Origin: Cognatiluteimonas sedimenti
GTDB taxonomy: Bacteria > Pseudomonadota > Gammaproteobacteria > Xanthomonadales > Xanthomonadaceae
Assembly (NCBI RefSeq): GCF_022808325.1
Contig: NZ_JALGCL010000003.1
Span: 274,236-338,235 of the forward strand
Direction: 5' to 3'
Length of the DNA: 64,000 nt
Below, piece by piece: positions 1 to 8,077 of the stretch. The position numbers and the translations under genes were made by a program. Under the pieces are notes generated by a model that saw only the letters and a program-made list of their open reading frames with translations, did no database searches and was not told the DNA's origin. How positions within the stretch are numbered: position 1 is the first letter of the stretch; each line of letters opens with the position of its first letter.

Positions 1-380
1 GCCCCGCCCCGGAGTTCTGCGAGCAGCGCCATGTTTGGAGTGCCATCCTGTAGCGATTGCCAGGCAGCCAGCAACTGTTCTTTGTTCGCGGTGATCCACG
101 CCAGCACAATTGCCTCCTCGCGTAGTCCCAGCCGGCCCTCAAGCCGCTTAGGTGGATCCAGCGAAAAACTTGCCGAGTGGTGCTCCTTGCCGTGGTCGAC
201 GTGCAAGTGCGGGAGCGGGTGACCCTTCTCTTGGTACATCTTCAGCTTCAGGCGCTGGACCCTGCGAAGTAGATACGCATTGAAGCCTCTGCCCGGCCTC
301 GGGTCGCCAGTTGGAGGTTTAACGACCCCAAGCGAGCTTTGAAGCCGTTTAGCAAGCTCCGAAAACGATTCACTCGCCAT
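1..380 (-). CDS. DUF4160-like cassette protein (3' truncated by window edge)
   Basis: Starts at ATG 380-378, only 10 nt after the cassette recombination point, with no Shine-Dalgarno sequence, which is common for cassette genes. About 126 residues are visible. The segment around residues 48-65 (KMYQEKGHPLPHLHVDHG) and the later WITANKEQLLAAWQSL stretch resemble the DUF4160 family: a short His-rich strand, then a terminal helix with a W-x(n)-W pattern. DUF4160 proteins are small, of unknown function, and often sit in accessory DNA beside DUF2442 genes in toxin-antitoxin-like pairs. No partner can be seen because the window ends. The family call rests on remembered sequence patterns. The function is unknown. 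Confidence 0.7.
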   Translation of the reverse strand, partial: MASESFSELAKRLQSSLGVVKPPTGDPRPGRGFNAYLLRRVQRLKLKMYQEKGHPLPHLHVDHGKEHHSASFSLDPPKRLEGRLGLREEAIVLAWITANKEQLLAAWQSLQDGTPNMALLAELRGG

Positions 381-390
381 AGGGGCCTAA
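1..390 (-). mobile_element. Integron gene cassette 2 (partial, cut by window edge)
   Basis: This is the second cassette of the array. It starts at the recombination point inside the GTTAGGC core (minus strand, 391-385) and runs off the left edge, so its own attC is not visible. It carries a DUF4160-type gene on the minus strand, reading away from intI as cassette genes usually do. Confidence 0.85.
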
Positions 391-501
391 CGCTTGAATT
401 AAGCCGACCCGTAACGCGTGGATCGGAAGCTAAGAAAAACGACGCTGCCATACATTTGAACGGAGCGCCGATACGGGTTCGGCTTGAATGAATTGTTAGG
501 C
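385..501 (-). repeat. attC recombination site (59-be) of cassette 1
   Basis: On the minus strand the site opens with GCCTAAC (501-495, R'') and closes with GTTAGGC (391-385, R'). The arms are imperfectly complementary over about 27 nt: GCCTAACAATTCATTCAAGC at one end pairs with GCTTAATTCAAGCGTTAGGC at the other. The length of 117 bp lies within the known attC range. The unpaired bases in the arms are the kind that fix strand choice for IntI. The arms closely resemble attC sites of mobile class 1 integron cassettes as I remember them. Confidence 0.93.
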
Positions 502-836
502 CGCAATGCCCATTGCTGCCCGGAATACAAACACCCAATAGAACGAGACCCAGAATGTAGCGCAACAGGCCAAAGCAACCCAGAAAATCCACCGGACTGC
601 CTTGGCCCGGGACTTTGCAACCAAGAATAAGTACCACGCCACAAAAAAACTCGCGCAGACAACGAGCGGCGCAAGCACGAACAATCCGATAAAGAGAGGC
701 GAGACGTCCAGGCGGCTGACCTGCCGCAACCACAAAAGCTGCGCTGCGAATACGACTGAAGCAATGACGAGCAGAACAACTGCAATGCTTTTAAGGCGAA
801 GTGCTTGCATCAGCGAATGCTCTGGTTGCGGCCTAA
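391..836 (-). mobile_element. Integron gene cassette 1 (complete, 446 bp)
   Basis: The cassette is bounded by two GTTAGGC cores on the minus strand, at 837-831 (attI junction) and 391-385 (attC end), with cleavage expected between G and TTAGGC. It holds one membrane-protein gene followed directly by its attC. It is the attI-proximal cassette and therefore probably the most recently inserted and the best expressed. Confidence 0.92.
496..810 (-). CDS. Small integral membrane protein of cassette 1, unknown function
   Basis: The gene encodes 104 aa, starting at ATG 810-808. No family is recognised. Three hydrophobic segments are visible at about residues 8-28, 37-65 and 73-96. Short charged loops (SRLDVS and AKSRAKAVR) separate them, so it is probably a three-helix inner-membrane protein. 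The stop codon TAA (498-496) lies inside the attC core GCCTAAC, so gene and recombination site are fused to the base. There is no clear Shine-Dalgarno sequence. Codon use is less GC-biased than in the chromosomal genes to the right. Its role cannot be inferred from the sequence. Confidence 0.85.
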   Translation of the reverse strand: MQALRLKSIAVVLLVIASVVFAAQLLWLRQVSRLDVSPLFIGLFVLAPLVVCASFFVAWYLFLVAKSRAKAVRWIFWVALACCATFWVSFYWVFVFRAAMGIAA

Positions 837-998
837 CACCTAGTAGACCCCAAAAGCGGGGATATGGACCGGATATTCATGTTCGGCGGCAGGTGCGTCA
901 AGCAGGAAACCCCTACATACAATCATGGCCTTGGCTGATGTTGCCGCGCCTGACGGATGGCCACGCTGTTGCCGGACAACCGGCACGGACGCGGGCAT
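837..998. promoter_or_regulatory. Integron attI region with candidate cassette promoter
   Basis: This 162-bp region lies between the first cassette junction (GTTAGGC core, minus strand 837-831) and the intI start. It must contain attI. Two GGATAT-type direct repeats at about 859-876 resemble the repeated integrase-binding motifs of attI sites. On the minus strand TTGACG (902-897) could be the -35 of the cassette promoter, followed 16-18 nt later by the AT-rich TGAATATC. On the plus strand TACAAT (918-923) is a possible -10 for intI. Neither promoter has two good boxes, so both are tentative. Confidence 0.55.
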
Positions 999-2033
999 AT
1001 GTCTTATCAGGGACGAAGTGAGGCGGTATCGGGGGCGGGTGCGGAAGCGATCAACGCGCACAAACCGCGCCTGCTCGACGACGTTCGCCGCCGTCTGCGG
1101 GTCAGGCACTACAGCGTGCGCACCGAGCGGGCCTACGTGGGCTGGATACGCCGGTTCATCCTGGCCAACGGCAAGCGCCACCCGCGCGAGATGGGCGCGC
1201 AGGAGGTCGAGGCGTTCCTGACGGTGCTGGCCACGCGCGGCAAGGTCGCGGCCAGCACCCAGAACCAGGCGCTGTCGGCGCTGCTGTTCCTGTATCGGGA
1301 GGTGCTGCGGCTGGACCTGCCGTGGATGGAGGACGTGATCCGGGCCAAGCGGCCGCAGCGCCTGCCGGTGGTGTTGTCGGTGCTGGAGGTGCAGTCGCTG
1401 CTGGCGCGGATGGAGGGGCGGCCGTGGCTGATCGCCAGTGTGCTGTACGGCACCGGCCTGCGCCTGATGGAATGCCTGCGGCTGCGGGTCAAGGACGTGG
1501 ACTTCGCGCGCAACGAGATCATGGTGCGCAACGGCAAGGGCGGCAAGGACCGGCGCACGGTGTTGCCGCGGACCTTGATCGAGCCACTGCAGCGCGAGGT
1601 CGAGCGGGCGCGGACGGTGCACCGCGAGGATCTCGCCGCAGGCTTCGGCGAGGTCTGGCTGCCGCATGCGCTGGGCCGCAAGTACCCCAATGCGGGGCGC
1701 GAGTTCGGCTGGCAGTACGTGTTCGCGGCGCGTTCGCGCTCGCGCGACCCGCGCGACGGCAGCGAGCGTCGTCATCATTTCGACGATGGCGTGCTGTCGC
1801 GCGCGCTCAAGCGCGCCTGCGTGCGCGCCGGCATCGCCAAGCCGGTCAGCGCGCACACGCTGCGGCATTCGTTCGCCACCCACCTGCTCGAGGCCGGTTA
1901 CGACATCCGCACCATCCAGGAACTGCTCGGGCACAAGGACCTGGCCACGACCCAGGTCTATACGCATGTCCTCAACCGCGGCGGTGGCGGCGTGCTGAGC
2001 CCGCTGGACAGCGCAGGGACGGGACGCGCTTGA
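999..2033 (+). CDS. intI: Integron integrase (tyrosine recombinase IntI)
   Basis: Catalyses attI x attC and attC x attC recombination, capturing and excising gene cassettes. The 344-aa form starting at ATG 999 matches the usual IntI length; an in-frame ATG at 957 would add 14 residues. The N-terminal SAM-like core-binding domain spans about residues 22-108. The catalytic domain carries Arg155 (GTGLRLME), His286 and Arg289 (HTLRHSFA), His312 (LLGHKD) and the nucleophile Tyr321 (TTQVYTHV). The segment at about 221-244 (LPHALGRKYPNAGREFGW) is the extra helix that separates IntI from XerC/D and grips flipped-out attC bases. All catalytic residues are present, so the enzyme looks functional. It diverges from the cassettes, the standard integron arrangement. 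Confidence 0.96.
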   Translation: MSYQGRSEAVSGAGAEAINAHKPRLLDDVRRRLRVRHYSVRTERAYVGWIRRFILANGKRHPREMGAQEVEAFLTVLATRGKVAASTQNQALSALLFLYREVLRLDLPWMEDVIRAKRPQRLPVVLSVLEVQSLLARMEGRPWLIASVLYGTGLRLMECLRLRVKDVDFARNEIMVRNGKGGKDRRTVLPRTLIEPLQREVERARTVHREDLAAGFGEVWLPHALGRKYPNAGREFGWQYVFAARSRSRDPRDGSERRHHFDDGVLSRALKRACVRAGIAKPVSAHTLRHSFATHLLEAGYDIRTIQELLGHKDLATTQVYTHVLNRGGGGVLSPLDSAGTGRA

Positions 2034-2041
2034 ATCGAAAT

Positions 2042-2065
2042 CACGACGCGCCGCCGCGCGCTGCG
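2042..2065. repeat. Copy of the GC-rich dispersed linker motif
   Basis: These 24 bases are identical to 18668-18691 in the linker of the tandem repeats beside the metallopeptidase gene. A related copy sits at 21938-21960. It falls just after the intI stop codon, in the 154-bp gap between intI and tamB. Confidence 0.6.
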
Positions 2066-2187
2066 TCACACGCTTGACTGCAGCCATCGCGTCGCGCGCC
2101 ATCCGCCAGTCCGGTACCAGCAGGCGACATCCGGATCGACAAGGGTGGCGCAACGACAAAACGTCGAACGCCTGCGCCGGCAGCGCC

Positions 2188-5100
2188 TCAACGCTCCTTG
2201 CGCCAGTTGACCGAGGCGCGGTTCTCGACCGTGCTGGATTCGATCTCGATGTCGAAGCCCTTGCGCAGCAGGTACTTCAGCGTCAGCACCTGGCCGGTGC
2301 CGAGCAGCGACACGCCGTAGCCCACGTAGAGTTTCGGCGACAGGTACTTGCCCACGCCCAGCACGCTGCCGCCGAGCGCGCGCGACTCCATCACCCCGGC
2401 GTCGTCGAGGCCGATCCGCGCGCCCAGCTGCGAGGCCAGCAGGCTGCCGCCGGCGGACAACGCGGCCGAGGCGGCATCGAGCTGGCGGCTTTCGTCGCCG
2501 CTGGCGCTGGCCAGCGGCCGCCCGAGCGCGAGCCACGCCAGCGCCTCGGACTGGTCGGTCGGCGGGTCGGTCCAAACTTCCGCCTGCGGCCGTGACGCGC
2601 GGCCGCTGACATCGATGCCGGCGGTGACGTCGCCGACCTCGCGCTGCGCGCGGATGTCGAGCAGCGGATCGGCGATCGGGCTGCCGGTCCACACCAGCCG
2701 CCCGCGCGTGATCTCGAGCTTCTGGCCGTAGGCGCGGTAGCGGCCGCCGACTTCGAGCGTGCCGCTGGCTAGCATCTCGCTGCCCGGGCGCGTGCGCACG
2801 CGCAGGCTGCCGCCGAGGGTGCCGTCCAGGCCGAAGCCGTCCAGGCGCACGTCGTCGCCCAGTGCCAGGGTGAGGTCCAGCTGCAGCGGCGTGGCGACGC
2901 CGCGCTCGGGGTCGACCGGATCCAGCACCACCACGTCGGGCGAGGTCGACACGCCCTGGTCGAGGCGTTCCAGGTCGATCCGCGCGCTGGGCACGCCGAC
3001 GGTGCCGCTGACGGCGAGCGGCTGGCCGGCGGCGTAGCGCACCACCACGTCGGGATCGATCACCGCGTGCAGGTCGCGGGTGTCGGACGCCAGCACGTTG
3101 CGTCCGCGTACGTTGAGCACTAGCGGCTTGGCCTGCCCTGAGCTTGTCGAAGGGTCGTTGCTGCGCCAGCCCAGCGTGCCGTCGAGGTCGAGGGTGCCGT
3201 CGCCGGAGCGCAGCGAGCCGTGGATGCGCGCCGTACCGTCGGCCTGCGCGTCCATGCGCACGTCGCCATCGTCCAGCGTGATCGCCAGTGCCGGCAGCTC
3301 GGTGTGGAACGCGGAGAGGTGCGCGCTGCCGCCCAGCGATGGTTGCGCGCGGCTGCCGCCCAGGGTGACGCGGCCTGCGAGCCTGCCGGTCGGCTCGACG
3401 ATGTCCGGCGACAGCAGTTCCATCCAGGTCAGCTCGTCGGTATCCAGCGCGATCTCGCCGGACAGCGGCGCATGCGCATCCCAGCCGCTGGCGACATGCG
3501 CGTCGATGCGGCCGTCGCCGTTGAGCGCGGCGCGCAGGGTGGCGTCGAAGCGTTGCGGATCGAAGCGCGCATCGAGCGCCAGCTGCCGGTAGGCCACGAG
3601 ATCGTTGCGCGCGCGCGCGCTGTTCTTCAGCCCGCCCTGCGCGGACGTGAGCCTGGCGTTGCCGCGCCAGCCGCTGCCGGCCGCGCGCACGTTGGCGTCC
3701 AGCGCGATCTCGCCGTGCAGCAGCCACGGCAGGCCATCGCTGCGCGCGGGCAGCCACGGCGTCGCCAGCGCCAGGGGCAGGCCGCGGCCGTGGACGTCCA
3801 GGCCGCGGCGTGGCCAGTCGCCGCTCGCGCACAGTTCGCCGCCATCGCTGGCGGCCAGGCAGCTGCGGTCCAGCGTCCAGCCCCCGCCCGCCTGCGCGTA
3901 GCGCGCCGGTGCCTGCAATCGCCACGCATCGCCGCGCGCGGGCTGCAGCTGCAGCGTCGCCAGCGTGCCTTGCCAGCGGCCGTTGCGGCGCGCGGCGCTG
4001 CCGCCCAGTGCGAGCTGGCCGAGCGGGCCGTCGGCATTGGCGTCGAGCTGCAGCTGCTCGACCGCGCCGCGGGCGTCGACGTGCAGGCGGTCGACGGCGA
4101 TGCCCGCCTCCACGCCGCTGGCGTCGACCACCAGCGCGCCGCCGCTGCCGCGCCACGGCAGCCGGCCGCGCGCGTGCAGGCGGTCGGCGCGGTAGTTGCC
4201 GTAGCGCAGGCGGCTGCCGTCGAGGTTGGCGTCGAGGTCCGGCGCGTTGCGCGCGCCGCGTAGCGCCAGCGTGCCGCGCAGGGTGCCGGCGCCGGTCGGC
4301 AGCAGGTCGCGCAGTTGCAGCGGCGCGAAGCGCGCGTCGATGGCCAGGGTGTCGGCGACGGTGCCGCGCGCCTCGAGGCGGCTGCCGCCGAGGCTGAGCG
4401 CGAGTTCGCCTTCGTAACGCGTCGGCGTGGCGGCCTTGCCCGCGGTGCGCAGCGCCAGGCGGCCGTGGCCGGCGAGCGTGCGGCCGCGCAGGCGGCCGCC
4501 GAAGTTCCCGGCGTCGAACGTGGCATCCAGCCCGCCATCGGCGCGCGCGGCGCCGTGGCTGCTGAGGCGGCCATCGATGGCGCCGTCCCAGTCGGGCAGG
4601 AAGTAGCCGGGGTCGAAGCCGGCCAGCGTTGCGTCCAGGTCCCACGCCAGCGCCGGCGACCAGCGCGCGTGGCCGCGCGCGTCGAGCGTGCCCGTGGGCA
4701 TGGTCGCGTGCAGCTGCCGGATCGCGGCGTGCGCGCGGTCGCCGCGGGCGTCGAAGCGCAGGCGCGCGCGCTGGCGGTCGCGCAGCAGCGTGGTCGTGCC
4801 GATCGCGGCCCAGGCGTCGGGCTGGCCGGCGATGCCGAGGGCGGCGTCGGCCGTGACCGCGGGCGCGCCATCGGCGCCGCCCCAGCGCAGGCCGCGCGCG
4901 TTGATCGCAAGCTCGATCGCGGGCTTGCCGTGGCTCGCGGCCGACGCGGCGCGGTCGCGCAGGTCGGCGTGGCCACGCGCGCTGACGCGGCCGCCGAGCA
5001 CATCCACCACCAGCGGCTGCAGCCTCAGCACCTGCTCGGCCAGTTGTACGCGCGAGGGCTGGATCGTGGCGGCCACGCCATTGCGCTCGATCCGGCCGCG

Positions 5101-6168
5101 CAGGCGCGCATCGCCGCCGTCGCCGTTGGCGTGCAGCGCGAACTTGAGCGGCGTGCCCGGCTCCCCGCTGCCGGCCAGCAACCCCGGATCCAGCGCATCG
5201 GACCGTGCGCGCAGCGACCAGCGCGGCGCGGCGCCGGCGCGGGGATCGTGCAGCACCAGCGTCGCCTGCAACGGCGCCGGTGCATTGCCGGCGAGCGCCA
5301 CCTGCATCCGTGCCAGGTCGCCGCGCGCCACCAGCCCCAGCCGCGGCGCTGCGCGGCCTGCCGGCGCCGGCAGCACCGCGGTCGCGACCAGGTCGCTGCG
5401 GTAGTGGTCGCGCGGCGCGTAGTCGCCGTGCGCGCTGAAGCGGCCGCGGTCGCTGTCGACGGCCAGGTGCTCGACGTGCAGGCGGCCGTCGGACGCATCC
5501 AGCCCGCCGCGCGCGCTGCGGATCGTCACCAGCGGTTGCGTGTCGCGCGTGACCACCAGTTGGTCGATCCGGATCGTGTCGGCCTGCAGCGCCAGCGGCG
5601 GCGCGATCTGCGGCAGCGATTCCGGCCAGCGCGGCAGCTTGAACGGGGTAGCGCTGCGCGGCAGGTCGAGGCTGGCGTCGCGCACATCCAGCGCATCCAG
5701 ACGCAGGCGCTTGCCCAGCAGCGGCCGGATCGCGGGGTCGATGACGATGGTGCGCGCACGGAAGGTGATCCGGCCCGTCGCGCAGCGTGCCGTGGCGGTC
5801 GCCACGCAATCGGCGTCGAGCTGGCGCGGCATCGAGAAGCGCACGCCGTGCAGCGTCATCGGCCCGGACGCCGGGCCTTCGGCGCGCTCCCACGACAGCG
5901 TGGTCCCGGCCGGCAGCCGCGCCACGATCTGCCGCAGCAGCAGGTCGCGGCCGCCGATGCTGGTGAGCAGCCACCACAGCAGCACCGCCGCGGCCAGCAC
6001 CAGCGCCACGGTGCCGATGCCGCCGCGGATCGCGATCCTGCGTTGCCGCTTGCGCCGCAGCGTGCGCAGCTCGGCGATCCGCGCCTCGCGCGCCTGCGCG
6101 TCGGCGTCCGCCGGCAACGGCTCCAGGCCGTAGCGGCGGTAACGGCGGTAGCGTTCGCGCCAGTTCAC
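2188..6168 (-). CDS. tamB: Translocation and assembly module protein TamB
   Basis: TamB is a very large inner-membrane-anchored periplasmic protein. It works with TamA in outer-membrane protein assembly and is implicated in phospholipid transport to the outer membrane. The 1326 aa match the family length. Residues 44-70 form the single N-terminal membrane anchor, preceded by a very basic stretch (LRTLRRKRQRR). The long middle part is repetitive beta structure (AsmA/TamB type). The C-terminal TamB domain (DUF490, about residues 980-1326) ends in the family-like GVSLLGTGQVLTLKY and KGFDIEIESSTVENRASVNW. The start is GTG 6168, overlapping the tamA stop as GTGA, so the two are translationally coupled. 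An in-frame short repeat insertion lies at 3132-3156. Confidence 0.95.
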   Translation of the reverse strand: MNWRERYRRYRRYGLEPLPADADAQAREARIAELRTLRRKRQRRIAIRGGIGTVALVLAAAVLLWWLLTSIGGRDLLLRQIVARLPAGTTLSWERAEGPASGPMTLHGVRFSMPRQLDADCVATATARCATGRITFRARTIVIDPAIRPLLGKRLRLDALDVRDASLDLPRSATPFKLPRWPESLPQIAPPLALQADTIRIDQLVVTRDTQPLVTIRSARGGLDASDGRLHVEHLAVDSDRGRFSAHGDYAPRDHYRSDLVATAVLPAPAGRAAPRLGLVARGDLARMQVALAGNAPAPLQATLVLHDPRAGAAPRWSLRARSDALDPGLLAGSGEPGTPLKFALHANGDGGDARLRGRIERNGVAATIQPSRVQLAEQVLRLQPLVVDVLGGRVSARGHADLRDRAASAASHGKPAIELAINARGLRWGGADGAPAVTADAALGIAGQPDAWAAIGTTTLLRDRQRARLRFDARGDRAHAAIRQLHATMPTGTLDARGHARWSPALAWDLDATLAGFDPGYFLPDWDGAIDGRLSSHGAARADGGLDATFDAGNFGGRLRGRTLAGHGRLALRTAGKAATPTRYEGELALSLGGSRLEARGTVADTLAIDARFAPLQLRDLLPTGAGTLRGTLALRGARNAPDLDANLDGSRLRYGNYRADRLHARGRLPWRGSGGALVVDASGVEAGIAVDRLHVDARGAVEQLQLDANADGPLGQLALGGSAARRNGRWQGTLATLQLQPARGDAWRLQAPARYAQAGGGWTLDRSCLAASDGGELCASGDWPRRGLDVHGRGLPLALATPWLPARSDGLPWLLHGEIALDANVRAAGSGWRGNARLTSAQGGLKNSARARNDLVAYRQLALDARFDPQRFDATLRAALNGDGRIDAHVASGWDAHAPLSGEIALDTDELTWMELLSPDIVEPTGRLAGRVTLGGSRAQPSLGGSAHLSAFHTELPALAITLDDGDVRMDAQADGTARIHGSLRSGDGTLDLDGTLGWRSNDPSTSSGQAKPLVLNVRGRNVLASDTRDLHAVIDPDVVVRYAAGQPLAVSGTVGVPSARIDLERLDQGVSTSPDVVVLDPVDPERGVATPLQLDLTLALGDDVRLDGFGLDGTLGGSLRVRTRPGSEMLASGTLEVGGRYRAYGQKLEITRGRLVWTGSPIADPLLDIRAQREVGDVTAGIDVSGRASRPQAEVWTDPPTDQSEALAWLALGRPLASASGDESRQLDAASAALSAGGSLLASQLGARIGLDDAGVMESRALGGSVLGVGKYLSPKLYVGYGVSLLGTGQVLTLKYLLRKGFDIEIESSTVENRASVNWRKER
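3132..3156. repeat. Short dispersed repeat inserted in frame in tamB
   Basis: The sequence contains GCCCTGAGCTTGTCGAAGG, whose reverse strand (CCTTCGACAAGCTCAGGGC) I recognise as a widespread proteobacterial dispersed repeat. In TamB it is translated as DPSTSSGQA, a stretch out of keeping with the surrounding beta-repeat sequence. The frame is preserved. Confidence 0.75.
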
Positions 6169-7922
6169 AGGTCGGCGCCGATGTTCAGGTGCACGGTGAA
6201 CGGCGAATCGGGGTGGTCGAGCCCGTGCCCGATGTCGATCCGCACCGGCCCCACCGGCGAGCGCCAGCGCAGGCCGACGCCGACGCCGGTGCGCCAGTCG
6301 GGCGTGCGTCCGTCGAAGGCGCTGCCGCTGTCGACGAACGCGGCCATGCCCCAGCTGTCGTTGAAGTAGTGTTCGTACTCGCCGCTGGCGGTGATCACAT
6401 TCTTGGCGCCGAGCCCGAAGTCGCCGAGCCGCGGCCCGACCTCGCGGTAGTTGTAGCCGCGGATGCTGCGGTCGCCACCGGCGTAGAAGCGCAGCGACGG
6501 CGGCATCTCCACCAGCGCGTTGGTGAAGGTGTGGCCGAGTTCGCCGCGCACGATCACGCGGTCGCGCGCGCCCAGGCCTTGGAACCAGCTGGCGCGTACA
6601 TGCAGCTGCAGGAAGCTGGCCTCCGAGCCCAGCCCGGCGCCGGCGCCGCGCAGTTCCAGCGAGCCACCGAGGGCGTCGCGCGGGTACAGGCGGTCGTCGG
6701 CGTCGATGTATTCGGCGCGCAGCGAGGGGAAGGTGAAGCTGGCGTAGCGGTAGCCGGGATGGTCGATGTCGCCCGTGTAGGCCCAGCGCTCGCGCAGCAC
6801 GTGCAGCGACGCGATCGCGGTGAGGTGGCTGTTGACCTCGCCGCTGCGGCTGGCCACGAACTCGACCCGGCGCGTGTCGATGTAGTCGGTCTGTTCGTCG
6901 GCTGCCTGCAGGCTGGCGGTGTACCAGCCGTCGAGCCAGGCGAACGCCGGGATCCGGTACTGCAGCGTCAGCGTCTTCCTGCGTTCGGCGTAATCCACCT
7001 GCGCCAGCGCCTTGTGCCCGCGCGCGTTGAGGTAGCGGCGCTCGACCCCGAGCCGCACGCCGCCGCCGCTGTCGCTGCCGTAGCTGAGGCCGGCGGTGTA
7101 GATGCTGCGCTTGGCCGGCGTCAGCGTGACGCTGACCGGTACGCGCTTGTCGGCGCTCGCCTGCTCCGGCTGCGGCTCGATCTCGATGCGGCTGAAGTAG
7201 TCCAGCGCCACCAGCGACTTGCGCAGGCGGTCGAGCTTGCCCTGGTGGTAGTAGCTGCCCTCGTCCCAGTACACCAGCTTGTCGAACAGGCCGGGGCGGA
7301 TGATCTGTTCCGGCGCCTGCACGAAACTGATCGGGCCCATGTCATGGCGCTCGCCGCTGTTCCATTGCAGGTCGATGTCGGCGGCGTTGTCGGCGCGGGT
7401 GACCTCGACCCGGCGGCTGAGGAAGTCGGCATCGAAGTAACCGCGCTCGGCCAGCCGCCGGGTGATCCGCGCCTTGCTGGCTTCGTAGATCTCGTGGTCG
7501 AACACGGCGCCCGGCGCGGGCGTGAACGCGGCGATTTCCTGCTTCAGGTAGCGGTCGCGCGCGCCTTCGCCCGCGATCGCGACGTGGCTGTCGCGCACCC
7601 GCACCGGGGTGCCCGGGGTGACCGTGATGGTGACGGTGCCGGCGTCGCGGTCGCGCACCACGCCGATCCGCGGCGAGTAGTAGCCGAAGGGTTCCAGCGC
7701 CTCGCGGGTTTCGGCCTCGGCCTCGCGCACCAGGTAGGCCATGCGCCGGGCGGAGACGTCGCGGCCGATCGCGTCGACCAGCGACAGCGAACCGCGCACG
7801 TTGCGGGTCATCGCCTCGTCGAGCCCGACGACGTCCACGCGCTGCACCACCGCGGCCTGCGCGGCGCCGATGGCAAGCAGGCACGAAGCCGCGACGGCGA
7901 ACAGGCGGGGGACCGGGCGCAT
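6165..7922 (-). CDS. tamA: Outer-membrane assembly factor TamA (BamA/Omp85 family)
   Basis: TamA is the outer-membrane barrel partner of TamB. The 585 aa start at ATG 7922, chosen because a clean signal peptide follows (PRLFAVAASCLLAIGAAQA). Three POTRA domains occupy about residues 25-270, followed by a 16-strand Omp85 barrel. Omp85-type motifs visible are the GGDRSIRGYNYREVGPR segment (the VRGF/Y-type lid-lock motif) and a C-terminus ending VHLNIGADL, with VRIDIGHGL just before it. It overlaps tamB by 4 nt, making a tamA-tamB operon. The upstream gap of 155 bp to glyS holds only a repeat. Confidence 0.95.
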   Translation of the reverse strand: MRPVPRLFAVAASCLLAIGAAQAAVVQRVDVVGLDEAMTRNVRGSLSLVDAIGRDVSARRMAYLVREAEAETREALEPFGYYSPRIGVVRDRDAGTVTITVTPGTPVRVRDSHVAIAGEGARDRYLKQEIAAFTPAPGAVFDHEIYEASKARITRRLAERGYFDADFLSRRVEVTRADNAADIDLQWNSGERHDMGPISFVQAPEQIIRPGLFDKLVYWDEGSYYHQGKLDRLRKSLVALDYFSRIEIEPQPEQASADKRVPVSVTLTPAKRSIYTAGLSYGSDSGGGVRLGVERRYLNARGHKALAQVDYAERRKTLTLQYRIPAFAWLDGWYTASLQAADEQTDYIDTRRVEFVASRSGEVNSHLTAIASLHVLRERWAYTGDIDHPGYRYASFTFPSLRAEYIDADDRLYPRDALGGSLELRGAGAGLGSEASFLQLHVRASWFQGLGARDRVIVRGELGHTFTNALVEMPPSLRFYAGGDRSIRGYNYREVGPRLGDFGLGAKNVITASGEYEHYFNDSWGMAAFVDSGSAFDGRTPDWRTGVGVGLRWRSPVGPVRIDIGHGLDHPDSPFTVHLNIGADL

Positions 7923-8012
7923 GCCGCGAGCATAACCGGCGCGCGTCAACGCCGATTGACGCACGGCGCGACCTCGCGCACGCGGCAACCGCATCGCGCC
8001 TGGGCGCGCCGG

Positions 8013-8060
8013 CCCCTCATCCGCCCTTCGGGCACCTTCTCCCCGCTGGCGGGGAGAAGG
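8013..8060. repeat. Dispersed hairpin repeat downstream of glyS
   Basis: CCCCTCATCCGCCCTTCGGG is followed by a perfect 11-bp hairpin, CCTTCTCCCCG (8035-8045) pairing with CGGGGAGAAGG (8050-8060) around a CTGG loop. This is a commonly dispersed repeat in high-GC proteobacteria. It lies 17 bp past the glyS stop and may act as a transcription or mRNA boundary, although no U-tract follows. Confidence 0.7.
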
Positions 8061-8077
8061 GACAGCATGGCGCCGCG

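Noticed and set aside
968-980. GTTGCCGGACAAC as a LexA box controlling intI
   Set aside because: It is palindromic, but it does not match the CTGT-N8-ACAG box and I cannot confirm the Xanthomonadaceae LexA consensus here.
957-998. Upstream ATG at 957 as the intI start
   Set aside because: The extra 14 residues do not resemble IntI N-termini, and the form starting at 999 already has the normal length.
2066-5977. A 1303-codon open frame on the same strand as tamB in another frame, and other long frames antisense to genes
   Set aside because: They are Arg/Ala/Pro-rich translations produced by high GC and codon bias. The tamB frame has the recognisable domains and start.
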